A stretch of DNA of 42,233 nucleotides from Planctomycetota bacterium. Its GTDB lineage: Bacteria; Planctomycetota; Planctomycetia; Gemmatales; Gemmataceae. The notes beneath the pieces are model-generated. The model did no database searches. It saw nothing but the letters and a program-made list of their open reading frames with translations, and had not been told where the DNA came from. Below are positions 17,268-26,040 of the stretch, piece by piece. Location: contig JACOUH010000184.1 in the NCBI GenBank assembly GCA_016177925.1, forward strand, positions 1-42,233, given 5' to 3'. Made by a program: the position numbers and the translations under genes. Position 1 is the first letter of the stretch, and each line of letters opens with the position of its first letter.

Positions 17268-18914
17268 ATGGCCACAGCACCTGTGCAAAACCTATCACGG
17301 CCGGCGGTCATCCGTGTCTCGCCCCTGGAAGGACGGAACGGGGCGGGCTGGGAACTGCTCCGCACGATGCCCGCGTGGATCATCAGCGCCGGCATTCACG
17401 GGCTGCTGCTGTTCCTGTTCTACCTGGTGCTGCAAGACCAGGCCTCGTTGCAGGCAACGCCGCCGCCGCGCCAGCAGGAAACCTTCAACACCAAGGTCGA
17501 AGAGAACAACCCCGCGGACATTCCTTTGACAAACGTCGAGGAGGGCCTCGCCCCGACGGTGCAGACAAACTACGACGAGGCCCGTATCAGCGAGCACGAT
17601 GTCAGCGTGCCCGGCCCGGCCGATCCGTCGGCGGCCGAGGGCATTGCCGGCGAGAAGGAAGGCCCGCCGGTGACGGTGCCGGCCCCCCCCGGCTCGGGCA
17701 CCGGGCAGGGCGGCGCCCGGGAGATGGACCTGTTTGGCAGCGGCTTCACCACACGTGAGATCGCGGGCGGCTACTTCTCCGGCGTCCGTCTGGTCCCCGG
17801 CGGTTTCGCCGGCCGCAGTGGCGCGACGCGCAAGCGGATAGCCCACGAGTACGGCGGCAGTCCCGCCTCTGAGGCTGCGGTCGGCAAGGGCCTGCTCTGG
17901 CTCGCCGAGCACCAGGCCGACAATGGCGGATGGTCGCTGTCGCAGTTTCATCTGCACTACCGTCCCGGCCTGAAAGCTCAGAAGCCCATGGTGGACCCGC
18001 GCGCCACCGGGCGCGGTCTGTCCGGGGCCATCGGCGACACGGCCGGGGCGGCCTTCGGGGTGTTGCCGTTCCTCGCCGCCGGCATCACCCACAAGCCGGG
18101 CAGCGGCAAGAAAGCCGAACTCGATGATCGCTACGTCAAGACAGTCGACCGTGCCCTCCGCTACCTGATGAACAAGCAGGGCCGCGATGGCGACTTCGGC
18201 GGCAACATGTACTCGCACGGCCTGGCGACCATTGCGATCTGTGAGGCGTACGGTCTGACCTCCGACCCGAACCTCAAGGCGAGCGCCCAGCGGGCGATCA
18301 AGTTCATCGTCGACGCCCAGGACCCGGACTCGGGCGGCTGGCGCTACCAGCCGCGCCAGGGCAGCGACACCTCCGTTGTCGGCTGGCAGGTGATGGCCCT
18401 CAAGAGCGGTCAGATGTCCGGTCTGAACGTCCCGAACATTACGCTGAGGGGGGCGGAGAAATGGCTGGATGCCTGCGAGACATCCGACAAAGGCAGTTAC
18501 GGCTACGTCAACCCAGCCGACAGCCCGACGATGTCGGCAGTCGGCCTGTTGTGCCGGCAGTACCTCGGCACGCCGCGCCGCAACCCTGGGCTGCGCATTG
18601 GCTGTGACAAGCTGAAGCGCAACCCGCCCGGTTCGGCCTACGGCCTGTACTATGACTACTACGCCACACAGGTGATGCACCACATGGGCGGCGAGTACTG
18701 GGACTTCTGGAACGAGGGGCCAAAGAAGAACAAGGATGGCATGCGCGACATCCTCATCAAGAGGCAGGACACCGACGGCAGCTGGAACCCCGCGAACGAC
18801 GCGCACGGCACCTCGGGTGGCCGAATCATGGTAACCTCGCTGTCGCTCTTGACGCTCGAGGTCTACTACCGTCATCTGCCGCTCTACCAGCGTGTGAACA
18901 CGACGAAGAAGTAA
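17268..18914 (+). CDS. TonB-like membrane anchor fused to a squalene-cyclase/prenyltransferase-fold periplasmic domain
   Basis: The protein has 548 residues; ATG 17268 follows AAAGGGAG. An N-terminal cytoplasmic segment leads into one TM helix (about 35-55), AWIISAGIHGLLLFLFYLVL. It contains Ser40 and His44 in an S-x-x-x-H arrangement like the ExbB-coupling motif of TonB. A low-complexity Pro/Glu/Gly linker (about 60-160) follows. The rest is an alpha/alpha-toroid domain with repeats such as GLLWLAEHQADNGGWS, ALRYLMNKQGRDGDFGG, AIKFIVDAQDPDSGGWRY and ILIKRQDTDGSWNP. No DXDD or similar catalytic motif of true cyclases was seen, so binding rather than catalysis is likely. As last gene of an exbB-exbD-exbD operon, it is the best candidate for the force-receiving protein. 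Confidence 0.88.
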   Translation: MATAPVQNLSRPAVIRVSPLEGRNGAGWELLRTMPAWIISAGIHGLLLFLFYLVLQDQASLQATPPPRQQETFNTKVEENNPADIPLTNVEEGLAPTVQTNYDEARISEHDVSVPGPADPSAAEGIAGEKEGPPVTVPAPPGSGTGQGGAREMDLFGSGFTTREIAGGYFSGVRLVPGGFAGRSGATRKRIAHEYGGSPASEAAVGKGLLWLAEHQADNGGWSLSQFHLHYRPGLKAQKPMVDPRATGRGLSGAIGDTAGAAFGVLPFLAAGITHKPGSGKKAELDDRYVKTVDRALRYLMNKQGRDGDFGGNMYSHGLATIAICEAYGLTSDPNLKASAQRAIKFIVDAQDPDSGGWRYQPRQGSDTSVVGWQVMALKSGQMSGLNVPNITLRGAEKWLDACETSDKGSYGYVNPADSPTMSAVGLLCRQYLGTPRRNPGLRIGCDKLKRNPPGSAYGLYYDYYATQVMHHMGGEYWDFWNEGPKKNKDGMRDILIKRQDTDGSWNPANDAHGTSGGRIMVTSLSLLTLEVYYRHLPLYQRVNTTKK

Positions 18915-18930
18915 CCGCGCGTTGATTCAA

Positions 18931-18975
18931 ATGGGCGAGCGGGGGGTTCACACCCCCCCGCTCGCCCATTTTTTC
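18931..18975 (+). terminator. Rho-independent terminator closing the exb operon
   Basis: A perfect stem atgggcgagcggggggt with complement ending ccgctcgcccat is followed directly by TTTTTTC. Unlike the other palindromes here it has a T-tract, and it lies between convergent genes. The arms are the same as in the GCGAGCGGGGGG family, suggesting an element adopted as a terminator. Confidence 0.8.
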
Positions 18976-18983
18976 ATACGGCG

Positions 18984-19991
18984 TCAGGGCTTGTCGGGTT
19001 TCCCAGGCTTGTCGCCCTTATCCTCGCTCTTGACCTCGTCGAACTGGATCTCCGCGACGACCGCCGGTGGAAACAGCTTGTAGCCGGCCGGCACCCGGGC
19101 GAGGAAGCCCTCCAATTCCACCTTCTGCCCGTCGATCTCGCCGGCGTCCAGCAGCGTCAGTGTCTCTTCGTCGCCCTTCTTCAACGTCAGCTGCCACTCC
19201 GTCCCGTTGGACTCGACCGCCACCAGCTTCTGCAACTTCGCCACGTCGAGCTTCACCGTCTTCTTGAAGAGCAGGATTGGCGACAGCTTCTCGCCGCCAG
19301 CCGTGCGGTAGAGGACCTGCAAATCGGTCACCTTCTCGGTCGCCTTCTTCTTCTCGTCGAGGTTGACGATCACCTGGGCGGGGCGGCCGGCAGTCGCGGG
19401 GCCTGCCTTCGGGCTGGGGAAACGGAGGCCACGGATGCCGGTCGGCGTTCCGCCGAAGTACTTCACAGCGGCCACGCCCAGTTCGCCCTTGTCCACCTCC
19501 GCCTCGATGGTCAGATGGTTCGTCCCACGGAAGCGCGTCGTACCGGTCAGTTCGAGATCGTTTTCCGGCTTCTCTCCCGCAGCAACTTTGACGGTCGCCG
19601 TCTGTTTCTCGTTGTCGTAGTCGATGCTGCGGAGGCGGTCGAGCGGGATCAGCGTCAGGACGCCCTTTTGCCAGACGGTGGAGTTCTCGTCGCGGAAGAC
19701 CACCGCCTCGGGCCCCTCGGCCCTGGGCCTGGCGGGCGGACGTCGCTTGCGGTCGTCGGGTTTGTCCTTGCCGTCCTTCTTGTCGGGTTCCTTGTCCTTG
19801 GCGGGGACAAGCCAGCTCAAGCGTCTTGTCCCCTCGGTGAACTCCCAGGTTTTGAGTTTTTGCTCCTTGCCCTTGGCGTCGACGATAACCAGGCCGCCCG
19901 CTGGCGCCTCCTTGTCGTCGGCGACCGCCACGCCCAGCGCGGCCAGCAGGCCCGCGCTCCAGACCGCTGCACAGTTCGTCCAGGACTTCAT
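18984..19991 (-). CDS. Secreted protein of unknown function
   Basis: The protein has 335 residues with a Sec signal (MKSWTNCAAVWSAGLLAALGVAVA). I recognise no domain. An N-terminal strand-rich part (GGLVIVDAKGKEQKLKTWEF) is followed by a Lys/Asp/Arg/Pro-rich linker (about 65-90). The remainder is a beta-rich region with LTLIPLDRLRSIDYDNEKQTATV, a phrase seen in planctomycete exported proteins of unknown role, and it ends in a Lys/Asp/Pro tail. It is transcribed towards the exb operon and separated from it by the terminator at 18931, so it is probably a separate unit. Confidence 0.75.
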   Translation of the reverse strand: MKSWTNCAAVWSAGLLAALGVAVADDKEAPAGGLVIVDAKGKEQKLKTWEFTEGTRRLSWLVPAKDKEPDKKDGKDKPDDRKRRPPARPRAEGPEAVVFRDENSTVWQKGVLTLIPLDRLRSIDYDNEKQTATVKVAAGEKPENDLELTGTTRFRGTNHLTIEAEVDKGELGVAAVKYFGGTPTGIRGLRFPSPKAGPATAGRPAQVIVNLDEKKKATEKVTDLQVLYRTAGGEKLSPILLFKKTVKLDVAKLQKLVAVESNGTEWQLTLKKGDEETLTLLDAGEIDGQKVELEGFLARVPAGYKLFPPAVVAEIQFDEVKSEDKGDKPGKPDKP

Positions 19992-20155
19992 CGCAGGTCT
20001 TCCTCTCGATGCGGGTGATAAACCTCTCTTGCATCGTCCGAACTCTGTCCGCCAAGATCAAGGAGAAACTCCGCATCGCCGCTTCTGCCCCCTCGCCCCT
20101 TGGAGGAGAGGGATAGGGGTGAGGGGTTGAACTCTCCGCAACCAGGATCGCAACC

Positions 20156-22057
20156 ATGTCCGCTGTTCCGCTCGCTTACGACTTCGATGTTCTCGTGGTC
20201 GGCGCCGGTCATGCCGGTGTTGAGGCAGCCCTGGCGTCGGCGCGCCTGGGACTGCGCACCGCCCTGTTGACGATGAACGCCGACACCGTCGCGCAGATGA
20301 GCTGCAACCCGGCCATCGGCGGTGTCGCCAAGGGGCAGATCGTCCGCGAGATCGACGCCCTCGGCGGAGCAATGGGCGAGGTCATCGACGCCAGCGCCCT
20401 CCAGTTCCGCATGCTCAACCGGGCGAAGGGGCCAGCGATGCACAGCCCACGAGCCCAGGCGGACAAGAAACTCTATCAGTTCACGATGAAGCATCGCGTC
20501 GAGGCCCAGCCCGGCCTGACGCTGCGCCAGGAGGTGATCGAGGGACTGCTCCTGGAGGCGAACGGCCGGCGTGAGCCGGCTGGTACGTCGCCCTGTCAAC
20601 TGGCTGGTGAAGTACCGGCCGGCTCACGCCGGCCGTTCGCCCAACGCGTCGCAGGCATCATTGCACAGGGCGGCACGCTCTACCGGGCGCGGGCCGTTGT
20701 GCTGACGACCGGGACGTTCCTCAAGGGGCTGATGCACACCGGCGAGGCGAAGGCACGCGGTGGGCGGGCCGGCGACCCATCGGCGGAAGCGCTCAGCGAT
20801 AGCCTGACGGCGTGCGGCTTCCAGCTCGCTCGTTTCAAGACCGGCACGCCCTGCCGCCTCAACGGCCGTACCATCGACTTCAGCAAGACGGAGCCGCAGC
20901 CCGGCGATGCCGACCCCAGGCCGTTCAGTTTCCTCAACGACGCCGTCCCGCAGCCGCAGCTGCAATGTCATATCACCTACACCAATGAGGCCGTCCACGA
21001 TCTCATTCGTGCCAATCTCGACCGGGCCCCCATGTACAGTGGGCAGATCCAGGGCCGCGGTCCACGCTACTGCCCGTCGATCGAGGACAAGGTGGTGCGC
21101 TTCGCCGACAAGGAGCGGCACCAGATCTTCCTCGAGCCGGAGGGGAGGAACACGCTTGAGTATTACTGCAACGGCATCTCCACCAGCCTGCCGCGCGACG
21201 TGCAGCAGGCAATGCTGCGATTGATTCCCGGCCTGGAGAACGCGGAGGTCATGCGCTGGGGCTACGCCGTCGAGTACGACTATGCTCCGCCCACGCAACT
21301 TCAGCCGACCTTGGAGACCAAGTACGTCGAGGGCCTGTACTTCGCGGGGCAGATCAACGGCACGACCGGCTACGAGGGGGCGGCGGCCCAGGGGCTGATG
21401 GCCGGCATCAATGCGGCACTGAAAATCAAGGGCGAGCCGCCGCTTGTCCTCGACCGCAGCCAGGCCTACCTCGGTGTGCTCATCGACGACCTGGTGACCA
21501 AGGGCGTCGACGAGCCCTATCGCATGTTCACGTCGCGGGCCGAGTATCGCCTGCTGCTGCGTCACGACAATGCCGATCGACGGTTAACTCCCCTGGGGCA
21601 TCGGGCCGGCCTGGTTGACGCTACCCGCTGGCAGCGTCTCCAGCGCAAGGAGCAGGCCATTGCCGAGTTGACGGAGTTCTTGCGCAACCATCGCCACGAG
21701 CAGCAGACGCTGGAGCAGTGGTTGCGCCGGCCCGAGGTCGACTGGGGGCAGGCCTGTGCGATGGCCCCGGGACTTGCGGAGCGGGCGGCGAGCGTGCCGG
21801 CCGAGGCGGTCGAGCAGGTGGTCCTGGAGACGAAGTATTCGGGTTACATTGCCCGGCAGGCGGCACAGGTGGAGCGCTTTCAGCGGATGGAGTCACGGCC
21901 GATCCCGCTGCACTTCGACTATGCCGCCGTGCCGCAGTTGCGGGCCGAGGCAAAGGAGAAATTGACCCGCGTCCGGCCGACCAGCCTGGGACAGGCCAGC
22001 CGCATCAGCGGCATCAGCCCGGCGGACCTGGCGGTACTGCTGATCTACCTGGAGTGA
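20156..22057 (+). CDS. mnmG: tRNA uridine-5-carboxymethylaminomethyl modification enzyme MnmG (GidA), with in-frame palindrome insertion
   Basis: MnmG is an FAD enzyme that, with MnmE, installs the cmnm5/nm5 group on U34 of tRNAs. The protein has 633 residues. The N-terminal FAD motif [19 protein letters not shown] is intact, as is [24 protein letters not shown]. Later signatures are present too: [52 protein letters not shown] and [31 protein letters not shown]. Residues about 135-161 ([10 protein letters not shown]...AGSRRPFA) are encoded by a palindrome at 20558-20640 and have no counterpart in E. coli MnmG, where VEN-DRVVG is continuous. The insertion falls in a beta-turn before the conserved [12 protein letters not shown] strand, so activity may be kept. 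Confidence 0.96.
   Translation: MSAVPLAYDFDVLVVGAGHAGVEAALASARLGLRTALLTMNADTVAQMSCNPAIGGVAKGQIVREIDALGGAMGEVIDASALQFRMLNRAKGPAMHSPRAQADKKLYQFTMKHRVEAQPGLTLRQEVIEGLLLEANGRREPAGTSPCQLAGEVPAGSRRPFAQRVAGIIAQGGTLYRARAVVLTTGTFLKGLMHTGEAKARGGRAGDPSAEALSDSLTACGFQLARFKTGTPCRLNGRTIDFSKTEPQPGDADPRPFSFLNDAVPQPQLQCHITYTNEAVHDLIRANLDRAPMYSGQIQGRGPRYCPSIEDKVVRFADKERHQIFLEPEGRNTLEYYCNGISTSLPRDVQQAMLRLIPGLENAEVMRWGYAVEYDYAPPTQLQPTLETKYVEGLYFAGQINGTTGYEGAAAQGLMAGINAALKIKGEPPLVLDRSQAYLGVLIDDLVTKGVDEPYRMFTSRAEYRLLLRHDNADRRLTPLGHRAGLVDATRWQRLQRKEQAIAELTEFLRNHRHEQQTLEQWLRRPEVDWGQACAMAPGLAERAASVPAEAVEQVVLETKYSGYIARQAAQVERFQRMESRPIPLHFDYAAVPQLRAEAKEKLTRVRPTSLGQASRISGISPADLAVLLIYLE
20558..20640. repeat. Palindromic element, GCGAACGGCCGGCGTGAGCC family, inside mnmG
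   Basis: The arms gcgaacggccggcgtgagcc and complement (ggctcacgccggccgttcgc) enclose a spacer of about 40 bases. It is translated in frame as part of MnmG. No other copy of this family is in the window. Confidence 0.92.
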
Positions 22058-22703
22058 ATTCGGCCCCGGCCAATTGCGCTGCGATGGCGGGCCGGACCGG
22101 AGCAAGCCGATGGGGCCGTATTGTTGGTCTATCGGCGTTGAGGCGTTTCATGGTAAATACTTCGACCAGCAGACGAGAACGGCACCCTGGGCAAAACGAC
22201 CCAACCGGCGAACGCCGGCGCTCCGATCAGATAAGGCAGCCTGCGCCCACAATCGCGCCCGGCATGGACAAGGCGAGCCACGGCGGAGGCGAAAACCCGG
22301 AAGCCTGCGAAGGCAGGGTGAATGGGGAAGGTCTGCCGGTAAATTGGAGGAAGTACAGCAGGGTAAAGGACTTAGAGCGATCGACCCGGTTCGATTCGCG
22401 TTGACACGTTGGACGGGCCGGGTATAATCGCGGTTAGTGGTAAGCTTGGTAAACCCCTCCGAGTTGTCTTCCTGCCGCTGCTCGAGGAGTGATCGAAGCA
22501 CACCTATTGTCCTGACAGCCAGATCGAGGACGGGCAAGACAAAAGCGGGACGGGTGAAGATCCAGTCAAGGAGGACTTTGGGGGTGAGCGGCCTCTTGAG
22601 CGGACAAGAGACCGGCCCTCTCCTCGTGCGCTGCGCTGGTTTCAAACCCTGCAGGTCCGGCTGTGCCGGGCCCACGGGTGACAGACCCCCGGCCAGTTAA
22701 GGG
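22058..22703. other. Long intergenic region with promoter and 270-nt leader
   Basis: It has no convincing gene. The left part (22058-22400) shows a few short hairpins, for example GGCAG/CTGCC near 22312-22337. A strong promoter is at 22401-22428. The expected leader (about 22435-22703) contains a hairpin CTCTTG/CAAGAG near 22592-22609. A structured RNA or regulatory leader is possible, but I recognise no known class. Confidence 0.5.
22401..22428 (+). promoter_or_regulatory. Consensus sigma-70 promoter for the HTH-receiver regulator
   Basis: TTGACA at 22401-22406 and TATAAT at 22423-22428 are both perfect, with a 16-base spacer. Transcription should begin near 22435 and leave a leader of about 270 nt before the gene at 22704. 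This is the best promoter in the window. Confidence 0.8.
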
Positions 22704-23300
22704 ATGGATGAACGCATGAAAACCGTTTTCACGACCGGTGAAGCTGCCAAGATCTGCAAGGTGTCGCAGCAGACGATCATTCGCTGCTTCGACAATGGAC
22801 AGCTCAAAGGGTTCCGCGTGCCGGGGTCGCGGTTCCGCCGCATCCCGCGCGAGGCCCTGTACAAGTTCATGAAGGACAACGGCATTCCGACCGATGCCCT
22901 CGAGAGCGGCAAGCGCAAGGTGCTGCTGGTCGACGACGATGCCGACCTGGTCGACCTGATGACCAAGGTCCTCGAGGAGGACGGCCGCTTCGAGGTGCGC
23001 GTGGCGGGCAACGGCTTCGATGCCGGCATGATGGTCAAGGAATATCGGCCCGACATCATCATCCTCGACGTGATGCTGCCTGACATCAACGGCAAGGAAG
23101 TCTGCCATCGCGTCCGCGCCGACTCCAGCCTGGAGGACGTGCGCATTCTCTGCATCAGCGGCCTGATCGAGGAGGACAAGGTCCACGAGCTGCGCCTGTC
23201 CGGGGCTGACGACTTCATGCCCAAGCCGTTCGAGCTGGACGCCCTGATCGAGCGGATGTGTACCCTGCTGGAGATCGAGCCCGCCTCGGCGATGGCCTGA
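22704..23300 (+). CDS. Response regulator with N-terminal excisionase-type HTH and C-terminal receiver
   Basis: The protein has 198 residues. An N-terminal HTH of the MerR/excisionase (HTH_17) kind, FTTGEAAKICKVSQQTIIRC...GSRFRRIPREALYKFM (about 8-57), should bind DNA. A complete receiver domain follows: acidic pair (VDDD, about 77-79), phospho-acceptor Asp122 (IIILDVMLPD), Ser152 and Lys174 (MPKPF). The domain order is the reverse of most DNA-binding regulators. ATG 22704 and ATG 22716 (MKTVFTTGEAA) are both possible starts. The kinase gene directly downstream is broken, so the phosphate donor is uncertain. A very strong promoter with a long leader drives it, suggesting high or leader-controlled expression. 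Confidence 0.92.
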   Translation: MDERMKTVFTTGEAAKICKVSQQTIIRCFDNGQLKGFRVPGSRFRRIPREALYKFMKDNGIPTDALESGKRKVLLVDDDADLVDLMTKVLEEDGRFEVRVAGNGFDAGMMVKEYRPDIIILDVMLPDINGKEVCHRVRADSSLEDVRILCISGLIEEDKVHELRLSGADDFMPKPFELDALIERMCTLLEIEPASAMA

Positions 23301-23310
23301 GCGGTTCTCC

Positions 23311-23367
23311 CTTAGCCCGACGCGCCAGCGAGGAACCTAGCGAACCTCGCTGGCGCGTCGGGCTAAG
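23311..23367. repeat. Palindromic element, TTAGCCCGACGCGC family
   Basis: The arms cttagcccgacgcgccagcg and complement lie between the response regulator and the broken kinase gene. A short direct repetition (agccggaagccgatagccgacagccgat) follows on its right side. Confidence 0.92.
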
Positions 23368-23414
23368 GGAAGCCGGAAGCCGATAGCCGACAGCCGATCG
23401 AAGGAGCGATCGCC

Positions 23415-24987
23415 GTGAGACCCGGGGCCCTCGCCGAGGCCGTAACGCAGTTGACCTGGGTGCCGCCGACGGCGGCGTCGTTGCTGGCGCTGGCCCGCCC
23501 GTTCACGCCCGCCACCTGGTCAGTCCTTCGCCGCGACCCCGGCAGCGTCCTCCTGCTCCTTCGCACGCGGACCGTCTCCCGCCTTGCTCCCGATCACTTC
23601 ACCCTGCCCGAACTGGCCCGCTCCCCCGAAGTGCTCGAATCGGCTGTGCGCCACCTCCGTGCCGAGGGCGAGGGCCGCCTGCCCGACTGGTCCCTCCCTG
23701 GCCGCTGTGCCGTCCTCGAGGCCTGCCTGCTGTATGCGCGCCAGGGCCGCCGCCTCGCGGAGCGAGTCCGCCGCTGCGACCCCGAGAAGGCGTGGGCAGC
23801 AGGACTGCTGGCGCCCTTGGGCTGGATCGGCCTGGCGATTTGCTCTCCCCGTGAAGTGGCCGATTGCGTCGGGGAGGCAGCCTTCGCGCGCGACCCCGGC
23901 GCGGTGCAGCGGAGCCGCTGGGGGATTGACCACGCCGAGGCGGCGCGCCGGCTGGCCCGGCGCTGGGCGCTGCCGGCGTGGCTGTCGGCCGTGACCGGCT
24001 ACCTCGCCCTGCCGCTCGATGTCGCACGTTCCCTGGGGGCCGACCCGGTCCTGTTCCCCCTCACCCAACTCGCCATCGCCCTGGTGCAGCAGCAGGGCAA
24101 GGGACTGGGCCTTGCCGTCGGCGCCACCGTCACCGATCTGCTCTTGGCGCTCGGCCTGACCTCGACACGGGCCCTCGACGTTGTGGACGGGAAAGACGAG
24201 GAACCCGATCCGCAAAGGTCGGCCAGCGAGCCGCACTCGCTCGTCGACCTGCTGCAGCTGGCGGCGGAGAACCGGCGGCTGCTGGCGGCACGGGGAGGTA
24301 CTCGACTGGAAGAGGAACTGGACGTCCTGCACCGGGCGCTCCAGGAGCAGCGCGGCCGCGAGGACGAGATCAGCGCTGGAGACGATCATTGGACAGGCCC
24401 AGCGCATCCACCAGCTTCTGCGCGACGTAATGCAGTTCGCCCGTCCGCCAGCGCCGAGCTTGCAGCCGGTCGACCTGCTCCGCCTGGTCGACGAGGTGGC
24501 TGTTGCCCTGGCAGAGTACGCCCAGGGTCGTAAGGTGCGGCTGCGTGTCCGCGACCGCGGTGAGGAGACGGCGGCGCCACATCTGCTGCCCGCGCTCGCC
24601 CCGCCAAAGTCGGAGGCTCCGCTCCTGGTCCACGCCGATGCGACGCAGCTGCGCACGGCCCTGACGTGTCTGCTCCGCAACGCGATCGAGGCGGCCCCGG
24701 CCGACGGCTGGGCGAGCATCCGGCTCGAGGCGCAGGCGGGCCTGGCGGAGGTGCTGGTCGAGGACTCCGGTCCCGAGTTGCCGCCGGCCCTTCGCGAGCA
24801 CCTCTTCGACCCCTTCTACAGCGGTCGCCCCGCTGGCCGTGGCACCGGCCTGGGACTGCCGACTGCATGGTCGCTGGCGCGCCAGCAGGGCGGCGATGTC
24901 TTCCTCGCCAGTCAAGCCGGCCAGCCCACTCGCTTCGTCCTCCGCTTGCCCTTCCTCACCGACCATCTCACTGCCCGCGCCGGCTGA
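23415..24987 (+). pseudogene. HDOD-like/histidine kinase gene broken by a frame-changing deletion that removes the H box
   Basis: The first frame (from GTG 23415) encodes an HDOD-like N-terminal region (LTWVPPTAASLLALARP...AWAAGLLAPLGWIGL...SAVTGYLALP) up to about 24373 (QEQRGREDEIS), then continues out of frame to 24533. The shifted frame resumes at about 24376 with ALETIIGQAQRIHQLLRDVM. It continues through the ATPase motifs LLRNAIEAAP (N box), VEDSGPELP (a weak G1), LFDPFYSGRPAGRGTGLGL (F and G2) to 24987. The H box (normally near GHEINNPL in these kinases) is absent from both frames, so a segment of perhaps 50-70 codons is lost at the junction. It would be inactive even if frameshifting joined the halves. 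Alternatively an assembly error. Confidence 0.8.
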
Positions 24988-24997
24988 GCAGGCGAGC

Positions 24998-25046
24998 GGG
25001 GGGCGTGAGCCCCCTGATTAGGTAATCAGGGGGCTCACGCCCCCCT
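24998..25046. repeat. Palindromic element, GGGGGGCGTGAGCCCCCTG family
   Basis: The arms gggggcgtgagccccctgat and complement lie between the broken kinase gene and the convergent SMP-30 gene, whose TAA stop begins at its right edge. Confidence 0.88.
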
Positions 25047-25966
25047 TACTTCGCCTCCTGCCAGCGCTTCCACGCCAGTCCCGGCCGGTCGACGCGGAAC
25101 TGAACCAATCGCTGCTTTTTCACCTCCGTCACGTAGACAGTGCGGCCGTCCGGACCGCCGAAGCAGAGGTTGCTCGGTGACTCGCCGAGCACGTCGACCT
25201 CGTGCAACACCTTGCCCGCCGGCGACAGCACCACCACCGTCCCTTTACCGTAGCGCGTGATGTACAGGTTGCCGTCGACATCGCAGCGCATGCCGTCGAA
25301 GCCGTGGTCGTCGAACTTCTTCAGGAGCCGCTTGTCCGACAGCTCGCCGTCGGCGCCGATCGTGAACGCCCACACGTTGCGCTGCACGCTCTCATTGACG
25401 TACAGCGTCTTGCCGTCGGGGCTGACCTCGATGCCATTGGCCGTGCCCATGCCGCGGGCCGCACGGTGTGTCTTTCCCTTCGTGTCGATGCGCCAGACCT
25501 GGCCGGTGCTCTTGCCCCAGTCAGGGTCGCTGGCGTAGAGCGTGCCGTCAGGAGCGATGGCCAGATCGTTCGGCTGATTCATCCGGTCCTCGTGAGCGTG
25601 GACGCTGACCTTCTTCGTCTTGAGGTCGATGCGGAGGACATTGTGCCCGACATAATCGGCGACATACATCATCCCTTTCTTGTCGAAGACGATGCCGTTG
25701 CCGACGCTCTTGCCGGGCAGCTGGACGAAGATGTCGCCCTTGCCGTCGGGCGTCACGCGGCCGATGGTCCCGTCGCGGCCATAGTTGACGGCGTAGATGT
25801 TGCCCTCCGCGTCGCAGTTCGGTCCCTCGATGCCCGGCGTGAATGCCTTCTCCTTCGTCAGCGGAGAGGCCACGAACAGCTTCTCCTTGTCGGCCGCATG
25901 ACCGAGCGAGAGGATCGCAAGGACGGCCAGGGCTAGAGCGATTGTGAGCGAAGTGCGGAGAATCAT
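25046..25966 (-). CDS. Secreted SMP-30/gluconolactonase-like beta-propeller protein
   Basis: The protein has 306 residues with a signal peptide (MILRTSLTIALALAVLAILSLGHA). Six-bladed propeller repeats are visible: GPNCDAEGNIYAVNYG, VGNGIVFDKKGMMYVADY, NQPNDLAIAPDGTLYASDP, TANGIEVSPDGKTLYVNE, DGMRCDVDGNLYITRYG and PSNLCFGGPDGRTVYVTE. The Glu and Asn/Asp residues in these blades (for example GIEGPNCD, QPNDLAI, YVNES) are in positions that bind calcium in SMP-30/gluconolactonases. It probably hydrolyses a sugar lactone in the periplasm; many planctomycete paralogues are of unproven substrate. The stop abuts the palindrome 24998-25046. Confidence 0.9.
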   Translation of the reverse strand: MILRTSLTIALALAVLAILSLGHAADKEKLFVASPLTKEKAFTPGIEGPNCDAEGNIYAVNYGRDGTIGRVTPDGKGDIFVQLPGKSVGNGIVFDKKGMMYVADYVGHNVLRIDLKTKKVSVHAHEDRMNQPNDLAIAPDGTLYASDPDWGKSTGQVWRIDTKGKTHRAARGMGTANGIEVSPDGKTLYVNESVQRNVWAFTIGADGELSDKRLLKKFDDHGFDGMRCDVDGNLYITRYGKGTVVVLSPAGKVLHEVDVLGESPSNLCFGGPDGRTVYVTEVKKQRLVQFRVDRPGLAWKRWQEAK

Positions 25967-26040
25967 CGTGGTCGTTTACCTCGGTGTTGGGAAAGAGTAA
26001 GCGCAGGAGCGCGGAATGCTGCTGGATTCTGCGCTACCCG

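Noticed and set aside
17295..18875. Leftward 526-codon frame opposite the cyclase-fold gene
   Set aside because: No ribosome-binding site or domain. The plus-strand protein has clear toroid repeats.
22058..22400. Possible RNase P RNA, tmRNA or intron upstream of the regulator
   Set aside because: The conserved GAGGAAAGTCC-type and tmRNA end motifs are missing; only short unrelated hairpins are seen.
22630..22660. tRNA-like T-arm (ggtttcaaaccctgc)
   Set aside because: No matching acceptor stem, anticodon arm or D-arm at the right distances.
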